DNA of 11,281 nt, taken from the NCBI GenBank assembly GCA_035541995.1, contig DATKMG010000346.1:1-11281 (forward strand), given 5' to 3'. Each line of letters starts with the position of its first letter. The first letter of the stretch is position 1. The notes beneath the pieces were generated by a model, which was not told the origin of the DNA, ran no database searches, and was given only the letters and a program-made list of their open reading frames with translations. Below, in pieces: positions 5,738-11,281 of this stretch. The position numbers were made by a program, and so were the translations under genes. This DNA comes from DATKMG01 sp035541995. GTDB taxonomy: Bacteria; Acidobacteriota; Terriglobia; Versatilivoradales; Versatilivoraceae.

Positions 5738-7534
5738 ATGGATCGATCTCATATTCGAAATTTCTCGATCATCGCCCATATTGACCATGGAAAGTCAACG
5801 CTGGCAGATCGCCTTCTGGAATTGACCGGCGCCCTTTCTCAAAGGGAAATGATGGAGCAGGTCCTTGACGACATGGACTTGGAACGGGAACGCGGAATTA
5901 CGATCAAGGCCCATGCTGTGCGGTTGAACTACCAAAGTAAGAATGGTGAGCTTTATGAATTGAACCTGATCGATACCCCGGGCCATGTGGATTTTTCCTA
6001 TGAAGTCTCCAGGAGTCTGGCAGCATGTGAGGGGGCTCTGCTGGTCGTAGACGCCTCCCAGGGAGTCGAGGCCCAGACCCTGGCAAACACTTACCTGGCA
6101 CTGGATCACAACCTCGCCATTATTCCCGTTATCAACAAGATCGATCTGCCCAATGCCGATCCGGCCTGGATCAAGCAGCAGGTCGAAAACATCATAGGAC
6201 TGGATACCCATAATGCACTTCTGGTCAGCGCCAAGCATGGCCAGGGAATCAGCGAGGTGCTGGAGGCGATTGTCCGTGACATTCCCCCGCCTAAAGGCAA
6301 TTACGAAGCCCCGCTTAAGGCCTTGATTTTTGATTCCTGGTTCGATGTCTACCGAGGTGTGATTGTGCTGGTTCGAGTAATCGATGGAACACTAAAGGTA
6401 GGGATGCGAATCCGATTATTGTCTAACGGCCAGGTTTTTGATATCGAAAAAGTGGGAGTCTTGACCCCCAAACTGCAAAATATCGACCAGCTCTCCGTGG
6501 GCGAAGTGGGATTTGTGGTTGCCAACATCAAAAGGGTAGCAGACACCAAGATTGGCGACACGATTACCGAGGATTCGAATCCAACACTAGATCCTTTCCC
6601 CGGATTCCAGGAGATAAAGCCTATGGTGTTTTCCGGGCTCTACCCCGTCGAGCCCAATCAATACGAAGCCTTGAGAGATGCCCTGGAGAAACTCCGGCTC
6701 AACGATTCCTCCTTCTTTTATGAACCCGAGACCTCCTTGGCGCTGGGCTTTGGCTTCCGTTGCGGGTTTCTTGGCCTCCTGCACATGGAAATCGTCCAGG
6801 AAAGGTTGGAACGCGAATTTAGTCTATCACTGATTACTACGGCTCCGGGAGTCAGGTTTCGGGTCACCAAAACAGACGGCACAACACTGGAAATTGACAA
6901 TCCCACCAAGATGCCAAATCCCTCAGAAATCGCAGGAATTGAGGAACCGGTTATTACAGCTCTAATCCTGACTAATGAGAAGTACGTTGGGGGGATCTTG
7001 AAACTGGCAGAGGAGAAACGAGGGGTTCAGAAGGGCTTTGATTACGTGTCACCGACAAGGGTCCTGATCACTTATGAGCTTCCCCTCAACGAGATCGTGT
7101 TGGATTTCTATGATCGCCTCAAGTCCGTCTCGAGCGGGTATGCCTCGCTGGATTACCATTTCTCCGGTTATTGGCGATCGCCTCTTGTGAAACTCGATAT
7201 CCTGGTTGCCGGGGAGCCAGTCGATGCCCTCTCGATCATTGTTCATCGGGAACAAGCCTTCGCCCGTGGTCGTGCTTTGGTTGAAAAGATGAGGGAATTG
7301 ATTCCCCGGCAGATGTTTGAAGTGTCAATCCAGGCTGCTATCGGCAGCAAAATCATTGCTCGCGAAAGCGTCCGGGCTCTAAAGAAGAACGTTCTTGCCA
7401 AATGCTACGGAGGAGACATCACCCGCAAACGAAAACTGCTTGAGAAACAAAAAGAGGGTAAGCGCCGAATGAAACGAGTCGGACGGGTTGATATTCCTCA
7501 GGAAGCCTTCCTTGCGGTCTTGAAGGTAGACTGA
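5738..7534 (+). CDS. lepA: Elongation factor 4 (LepA), ribosome back-translocating GTPase
   Basis: A ribosome-bound translational GTPase related to EF-G; it acts on stalled or mistranslocated ribosomes and in 30S assembly. The 598-residue product has every G motif: G1 AHIDHGKST (13-21), G2 Thr55 in RGITI, G3 DTPGH (79-83) with catalytic His83, G4 NKID (133-136) and G5 SAK (164-166). Domain II, the EF-G-like domains III and V, and the LepA-specific C-terminal domain follow; that last domain ends in the basic, highly conserved GGDITRKRKLLEKQKEGK-like stretch. Start choice: a GTG at 5723 would add five residues, but ATG 5738 gives the usual short N-terminus before IRNFSIIAHIDH and the family's normal length (about 597-603). 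Its Shine-Dalgarno (GTGGGA) is weak. It is probably monocistronic here; the lepB signal-peptidase gene that often follows lepA is absent. Confidence 0.97.
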   Translation: MDRSHIRNFSIIAHIDHGKSTLADRLLELTGALSQREMMEQVLDDMDLERERGITIKAHAVRLNYQSKNGELYELNLIDTPGHVDFSYEVSRSLAACEGALLVVDASQGVEAQTLANTYLALDHNLAIIPVINKIDLPNADPAWIKQQVENIIGLDTHNALLVSAKHGQGISEVLEAIVRDIPPPKGNYEAPLKALIFDSWFDVYRGVIVLVRVIDGTLKVGMRIRLLSNGQVFDIEKVGVLTPKLQNIDQLSVGEVGFVVANIKRVADTKIGDTITEDSNPTLDPFPGFQEIKPMVFSGLYPVEPNQYEALRDALEKLRLNDSSFFYEPETSLALGFGFRCGFLGLLHMEIVQERLEREFSLSLITTAPGVRFRVTKTDGTTLEIDNPTKMPNPSEIAGIEEPVITALILTNEKYVGGILKLAEEKRGVQKGFDYVSPTRVLITYELPLNEIVLDFYDRLKSVSSGYASLDYHFSGYWRSPLVKLDILVAGEPVDALSIIVHREQAFARGRALVEKMRELIPRQMFEVSIQAAIGSKIIARESVRALKKNVLAKCYGGDITRKRKLLEKQKEGKRRMKRVGRVDIPQEAFLAVLKVD

Positions 7535-7545
7535 CCCCAATTCCT

Positions 7546-7653
7546 CACCACCAAGGCACAAAGACACCAAGAAAGAACCCTGGAGCTTGCCCTACCAGGC
7601 ATTGCAGAGGATCATGCCTCGGGCTTATCTTCGTCCCTTTGTGTCTTTGTAGC
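7546..7653. repeat. Inverted pair of a CACAAAG-type intergenic repeat
   Basis: Left arm 7546-7575 contains CAAGGCACAAAGACACCAAG; the right arm 7624-7653 carries the related sequence in reverse orientation (read on the minus strand: ACAAAGACACAAAGGGACGAAG). The arms match imperfectly around a shared CACAAAG core and enclose about 48 bases with smaller palindromes, such as GAGG/CCTC. From memory, very similar strings (CACAAAGGCACAAAGACACGAAG-like) are scattered in intergenic DNA of many environmental bacteria. It sits between the converging ends of lepA and the transporter gene, where a bidirectional terminator would be expected, but there is no clean stem plus T run. Confidence 0.55.
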
Positions 7654-7730
7654 GCGAATTGCAGGCTGAAGGTCTCTGTTCGTGATCCGAATTTCTCACC
7701 AATGGATGATTTCTCCCTCACCGGTCCGGG

Positions 7731-9122
7731 CTACACTCCCGGCATAGCTTTCTTCAAAGGCCTCAACAAAAGAAGCAACGCGGCGGCCATAACCAAGGCA
7801 AAGGTTGCGAGAAGGAAGAAGAAGCTCGAGTGCTTCCAAACTTCCCAGTAGACACCGATGACAGAGAGCTTACTTCCGATGGCTGTCGCCACGAACCAAC
7901 CGCCCATCATCTGTCCTCGGATTCGTGGAGGGGCCACCTTGGATACCAGGGCAAGACCCATCGGTGAAAGCATTAGCTCGCCTGTGGAAAGAAGGGCGTA
8001 GGCCCCAATCAACCACCAGGGTGATACCTTCCCATCGTTTCCACCGTTGAGTGCAGCCAGACCCATCAAGGAGAGCGATCCCGCCGTCAAAACCATGCCC
8101 AGTGCCATTTTGGTGGGGGTTGAGGGTTCCAGGCCACGCTTGGCCAGATGCCCCCAGAACGTGACTAATGGAAAGGTAAGCACAATAATCCAGAAGGGAT
8201 TAATAGCATTGGAAATCACTCCCGAAACATTCCCGAGATCCGGCTTTACCGTGCCTAACGTGAGGACGGACGCGAGATGGAGGATTACCGGGGACCGGGT
8301 CCAGTCCGTGTTATCGTTGGCCCAGTAAGTCAGGGTGGATCCCGACTGGTAGAAGATCATCCAGAAAACAATCACCAGGGCGAAAATGACCACCAGTGCC
8401 AGGATCCGCCGGGAATCCGGAACTTCATTAATGGCACTGGCTTTGCCTGGACCAGTACCCCCTTGCTTGTTACTCGAACGGTCTACAACGACGTCGTGGG
8501 CCGCCACAACCCATCGTCGGAATCCCCAGAAGATGAGCATCGAAATGATCATTCCCAGTCCAGCCACTGAGAAAGCTGGGTGGAATCCAAACCGCTGGGA
8601 AACGGTTTCGGCCACGATGGGAGCAGTAAAGGCACCGAGGTTGATCCCCATGTAGAAGATGCTGAAGGCGGAGTCCTTCAGGGGACTCCCCTCGGGGTAG
8701 AGATATCCCACCATCGTGGAGACATTGGGCTTGAAGAACCCGTTACCGACGACCAGGACTGCTATGGCGACGTACAGCGCTGAGACAGAAGGAAGAGATA
8801 GCAGGAAATAACCGGCCGCCAGAAAGATCCCACCCAACGTGATGGCTCCCCGATACCCGGTAAAGCGATCTGCTACCCAACCTCCAATCAGGGGGCTGCC
8901 CCACACGCACATGAGATAAGTTGAATAGAGGCGAGTCGCATGGGCAGTGCTCCAACCCAGTCCTTGCGTAGCACTGCGAAGGTAGAGCGCCAACATCGCC
9001 TGGAGTGAATAGAAGCCAAACCGTTCCCACATTTCCGTGGCAAATAGAACGGTCAACCCCTTGGGGTGCCGCTCCCGTGGTGAGGTTTGACCTGAGACTT
9101 CCGTTGCAATTTTGGTATCCAT
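7731..9122 (-). CDS. POT/PTR-family peptide:proton symporter
   Basis: Imports di- and tripeptides (possibly other small solutes) with protons across the inner membrane. The 463-residue protein has about 12 membrane helices. The proton-coupling motif ExxER is at Glu30-Glu33-Arg34 in the first helix, continuing FGFY where most relatives have xYY. The PTR2 signature covers about 126-160, with conserved Lys131 in GNGFFKPN, and the second signature, GELxxSPxG with Glu382, lies in a late helix. The linker at about 200-235 is hydrophilic and lacks the two extra helices (HA/HB) found in many bacterial members, so this is a compact form. ATG 9122 has AGAGG about 13 bases upstream, a little far. No partner gene is expected. 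It converges with lepA and diverges from the small membrane-protein gene 72 bp away. Peptide transport is a family-based call; the actual substrate is unknown. Confidence 0.9.
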   Translation of the reverse strand: MDTKIATEVSGQTSPRERHPKGLTVLFATEMWERFGFYSLQAMLALYLRSATQGLGWSTAHATRLYSTYLMCVWGSPLIGGWVADRFTGYRGAITLGGIFLAAGYFLLSLPSVSALYVAIAVLVVGNGFFKPNVSTMVGYLYPEGSPLKDSAFSIFYMGINLGAFTAPIVAETVSQRFGFHPAFSVAGLGMIISMLIFWGFRRWVVAAHDVVVDRSSNKQGGTGPGKASAINEVPDSRRILALVVIFALVIVFWMIFYQSGSTLTYWANDNTDWTRSPVILHLASVLTLGTVKPDLGNVSGVISNAINPFWIIVLTFPLVTFWGHLAKRGLEPSTPTKMALGMVLTAGSLSLMGLAALNGGNDGKVSPWWLIGAYALLSTGELMLSPMGLALVSKVAPPRIRGQMMGGWFVATAIGSKLSVIGVYWEVWKHSSFFFLLATFALVMAAALLLLLRPLKKAMPGV

Positions 9123-9194
9123 AAACGGCTGGGAGACCTCTTTGCCGTTCCAATATTTCTTGCAATCCTATTCAAAAGCATTTGAAATTGCCAC

Positions 9195-9593
9195 ATGAAG
9201 CTCGCCAGGTGCTTTCTTCTGATTTGGATTCTCATCTGGCTCTTTCTCTTCTGCCGGCAATATCTGCTCAACCCTTCGTTTCTGTCCCGCTACTACCATT
9301 TGGCGCTGGCCGATGCAGAGGGACGGCGGGAAATCTCGTACGGGGCTGAGTTCTATCGATACCTTAAATTCTGCGAGAAGTCGCTCCCTTCTCGAAGCCG
9401 GTTTCAATTGATCGGCCCTGAGGATTGGTCCCTCGACCGGGTCCGGGCGCATTACTACCTTTACCCTCTTCGCCTCAGCGACGATCCGGATTTTCTCCTG
9501 GTTTACAAAACTCCCCGGTTTCGGCCAAACGCAACTGTGCTTTACGCCTCATTGGATAAAGACAGCTTCATCCTGAAAGTCAAGAGAGACTAG
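9195..9593 (+). CDS. Small membrane-anchored protein of unknown function
   Basis: A 132-residue protein I cannot assign to a named family. One hydrophobic helix (about residues 5-24) follows a short basic N-terminus, so it is either a membrane anchor or an uncleaved signal; the remaining ~105 residues would face the periplasm. That part is charged and aromatic, with a Tyr-rich stretch (HYYLYPLRL, about 86-94) followed by DDPDFLLVYK (96-105), which looks like a folded domain rather than chance. No catalytic motif is visible. The ATG at 9195 has no good ribosome binding site; no better start is seen. It ends 6 bp before the start of the next gene, a polytopic GT-C-like protein, so the two are almost certainly co-transcribed and may work together. 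Confidence 0.75.
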   Translation: MKLARCFLLIWILIWLFLFCRQYLLNPSFLSRYYHLALADAEGRREISYGAEFYRYLKFCEKSLPSRSRFQLIGPEDWSLDRVRAHYYLYPLRLSDDPDFLLVYKTPRFRPNATVLYASLDKDSFILKVKRD

Positions 9594-9599
9594 ACTGGA

Positions 9600-11018
9600 A
9601 TGTCTGACTATCTCAAAGGGATCCTGGCAATTGCCCTGGCCACGACCACGGGCTATTTGCTCTTGCGAGCCATCGATCCGCAAAGGTCGCTGAAACCCGC
9701 AGGAAACCTTGCCATTTCCTATGGTCTCGGGATAGGAGCCGTCACGTGGTTAATGCAGATCCTCAGCTTTGCCGGGATCAAGTTCACTCCTTTAAGCCTT
9801 CTGGTTTCCATCTGCGTCGTTGGACTGTCGCTCACCTTTTTCGGACTTCGGCAGGGTCTTGAAAGACCCCGGCCAAATCCATCTTCACTGGCGGATGATC
9901 TGCTTGAGAGGAGGAGAACGCCGGGAGACACTTGGGCTGAAAGAGTATTAAGTGTTCTGATCGCCCTTGAGGTGATTCTGACCGTCAGCCTGAGTCTGCT
10001 GACTCCGATTGAAGCTTATGATGCGGTTGCGATCTGGGGCTTGAAGGCGAAGGCCACCTTCATGGCGCAAGGGATTCCTACAGAGTTTCTCCTGGATTCC
10101 AGTTACCGCAATTACGCCTACCACCCCGACTATCCACAGCTGGTTCCCCTGGCTCAGAGCTATTGTTGTTTTCTCTCCGACCATTTCAACGAATATGTTG
10201 CCAAGCTGATCTTTCCCTGCTTCTGGCTCGGTTGCCTGATCTTTATGGGCGGCGCCGGGGAAAGGCTGGGACTGTGCAAAAAGGAACGGTTGGGGTTGAT
10301 GTTCCTGTTGGGGTCAGTTCCGTTTTACAGCAGCCAAACGATCATTGGCTATGCCGATGAGATCCTCGCTTTCTATTTTGCTGCGGGAGCCATTTACCTC
10401 TACTGGTGGGTTCGCGATATGCGAGTGGGAGACCTGATCTTGTCTTCCCTGCTCTTGGGTTTTGCCGGCATGACCAAAAATGAAGGATTGGCGTTGGGCT
10501 TGATCTGCTGGTTGATAATGATTGTGCTTACTATTCGAGATAGCAGGAGTACTACCGTGAAGTCGCGTTGGATGCTCTGCGGGCTTTATTTCCTGATCCA
10601 GTTGGCAGTGCAACTACCCTGGCTCGCGTTTCGGGTCTATTTCCATCTTTCCAATGACGTCGTCAATAAAGACGCCCTCTGGGCCAGTTTACACTGGTCC
10701 ACTTTGAAGAGACTGGTGCCCATTTTCTATGCGTATCAGACCCAGATCTGGGGATTGAGGAACTGGAACCTTGTTTGGATTGCACTCCTGGTGGTTCTGG
10801 TATTGCGCGGAAAATCAATCGTGAAGACCGATTCAATATATCTCCTTCTCCCCATACTCATGTGCCTCCTGGTCTACACATCCATCTATCTGATCACCCC
10901 GCGCGATGTGGTATGGCACTTAAAGACCTCGGTGAGCCGGGTCTATCTGCATTTCCTGCCGTTAACTGTTTTCTTTTTGGCCAGAGTCTATGCCGGATTG
11001 AAGTACCGGGAAACCTGA
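9600..11018 (+). CDS. Polytopic membrane protein, probable GT-C glycosyltransferase-like
   Basis: A 472-residue inner-membrane protein with roughly 11-13 hydrophobic helices. Three are N-terminal (about 5-22, 37-58, 64-83), followed by a short charged cytoplasmic-type loop (85-115) and then a core that resembles the PMT/RgtA-like GT-C group. Motifs seen: IEAYDAVAIWGLKAK (137-151), where Asp141 is the candidate metal or lipid-phosphate ligand in an external loop; HPDYPQLVPL (175-184); GYADE (250-254); and TKNEGL (292-297). From memory these recur together in family-39-like glycosyltransferases that use polyprenyl-phosphate sugars. The donor, acceptor and even enzymatic activity are inference; it could also be a transporter-like relative. 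The start is six bases after the stop of the preceding small gene, with an AGAGAG stretch upstream, suggesting translational coupling. No other envelope-sugar gene is in view. Confidence 0.72.
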   Translation: MSDYLKGILAIALATTTGYLLLRAIDPQRSLKPAGNLAISYGLGIGAVTWLMQILSFAGIKFTPLSLLVSICVVGLSLTFFGLRQGLERPRPNPSSLADDLLERRRTPGDTWAERVLSVLIALEVILTVSLSLLTPIEAYDAVAIWGLKAKATFMAQGIPTEFLLDSSYRNYAYHPDYPQLVPLAQSYCCFLSDHFNEYVAKLIFPCFWLGCLIFMGGAGERLGLCKKERLGLMFLLGSVPFYSSQTIIGYADEILAFYFAAGAIYLYWWVRDMRVGDLILSSLLLGFAGMTKNEGLALGLICWLIMIVLTIRDSRSTTVKSRWMLCGLYFLIQLAVQLPWLAFRVYFHLSNDVVNKDALWASLHWSTLKRLVPIFYAYQTQIWGLRNWNLVWIALLVVLVLRGKSIVKTDSIYLLLPILMCLLVYTSIYLITPRDVVWHLKTSVSRVYLHFLPLTVFFLARVYAGLKYRET

Positions 11019-11050
11019 GGGGGCAGACAGTCTAGTCGTCGAAGCAGACT

Positions 11051-11072
11051 CCCCTCCTAGTTTTAGGAGGGG
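11051..11072 (+). terminator. Perfect hairpin after the GT-C-like gene, possible terminator
   Basis: A nine-pair perfect stem (CCCCTCCTA 11051-11059 with TAGGAGGGG 11064-11072) and a four-base loop, 33 bases after the stop at 11018. No T run follows directly; the nearest is at 11088-11092. It may stop transcription poorly, or protect a 3' end, or be the centre of a small repeat. It is flanked by TCGAA (11039-11043) / TTCGA (11091-11095) and by an eight-base direct repeat AGTCTAGT (11029-11036 and 11098-11105). Confidence 0.5.
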
Positions 11073-11102
11073 CCTGGAGATTGGACCTTTTTCGAGAAGT
11101 CT

Positions 11103-11217
11103 AGTGGCAGGAAGCCGCTGATTCCTCCGAGAGCCCGGTACGGGCGAAACAATTTTAGCCCAGGGCCAGCGAGGGCCAGGAGCTTGGGACCGGCGTCCCA
11201 CCGAGCGCCGCCCTGGG
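11103..11217. repeat. Cluster of hairpins, probable dispersed intergenic repeat
   Basis: Three palindromic units in a row. First, AGTGGC (11103-11108) with GCCGCT (11114-11119). Second, GCCCG-gta-CGGGC (11133-11145). Third, a nested unit: outer CCCAGGGC (11159-11166) with GCCCTGGG (11210-11217), and inside it TGGGAC-cggc-GTCCCA (11185-11200). The stretch contains no coding signal I trust. The arrangement of a short GC hairpin, an A/T-rich link, then TAGCCC with a GC-rich stem recalls intergenic repeats in Planctomycetota, Verrucomicrobiota and Acidobacteriota, but that is from memory. Confidence 0.45.
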
Positions 11218-11246
11218 TGAGCGTTTCAGCCAATTGGCTCCTCTCT

Positions 11247-11278
11247 CCCCGAATCGCTGATTTCTAGGCGATTCGGGG
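11247..11278. terminator. Strong 11-bp hairpin at the window edge
   Basis: CCCCGAATCGC (11247-11257) pairs perfectly with GCGATTCGGGG (11268-11278) around a ten-base loop; with one bulge the stem continues into CTC/GAG up to the last base. The window ends here, so a following T run cannot be checked. It could be a terminator for a gene on either side or another repeat unit. Confidence 0.4.
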
Positions 11279-11281
11279 GAG

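Noticed and set aside
7639..7851. Plus-strand frame overlapping the repeat and the transporter 3' end
   Set aside because: It begins inside the repeat arm and runs antisense into the transporter coding region; no support.
9123..9194. Divergent promoters in the 72-bp spacer between the transporter and the small membrane-protein gene
   Set aside because: Candidates such as TTGCAA (9160-9165) with TGAAAT (9183-9188) would leave only a 6-base leader, and the minus-strand options have wrong spacing; not strong enough to list.
11029..11281. CRISPR array
   Set aside because: The palindromes differ from one another, and there are no regularly spaced identical repeats or Cas genes.

Overview
The window reads as ordinary chromosomal DNA from a free-living Gram-negative-type bacterium, most likely an Acidobacteriota member. 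The pointers are a DUF6599-like exported protein (from memory this family is mostly acidobacterial), moderate GC, and a layout of short housekeeping transcription units separated by hairpin-rich spacers. The phylum call is inference and has no marker-gene tree behind it. Seven protein genes are well supported and none looks broken. I see no rRNA, tRNA, CRISPR array, insertion sequence or prophage gene.

Left part (1-3969): a long 5' spacer with no convincing gene ends in a strongly folded leader (516-590) just before a plus-strand gene for an exported, single-anchor DUF6599-like protein (615-1703). It converges, with only 6 bp between stop codons, on a minus-strand pair icd -> mdh (3969-1710). 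These are NADP-type isocitrate dehydrogenase and malate dehydrogenase, two TCA-cycle enzymes probably read from one promoter near 4036-4057.

Middle (3970-7534): the divergent spacer between icd and a ROK-family sugar kinase gene (4459-5442) holds a candidate promoter for each direction and a long imperfect hairpin (4270-4339). The hairpin's G-U pairs make it better as plus-strand RNA, so it is a candidate leader element for the kinase. The kinase keeps its catalytic Asp and zinc ligands but has Arg where most relatives have Gly in the phosphate-loop-like GTGxG segment. lepA (EF4, 5738-7534) follows in the same direction with its own candidate -10 box.

Right part (7535-11281): an inverted pair of a low-complexity intergenic repeat (7546-7653) separates lepA from a convergent POT/PTR-family peptide:proton symporter gene (9122-7731). 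Divergent from it lies a two-gene unit: a small membrane-anchored protein of unknown function (9195-9593) and, 6 bp on, a 472-residue polytopic membrane protein with GT-C glycosyltransferase-like motifs (9600-11018). The last 260 bases are a cluster of at least five hairpins with the look of dispersed intergenic repeats.

I found no clear new multi-gene system. The best leads are the two structured leaders (516-590 and 4270-4339), the small-protein/GT-C-like pair, the kinase motif change and the hairpin cluster at the right end.
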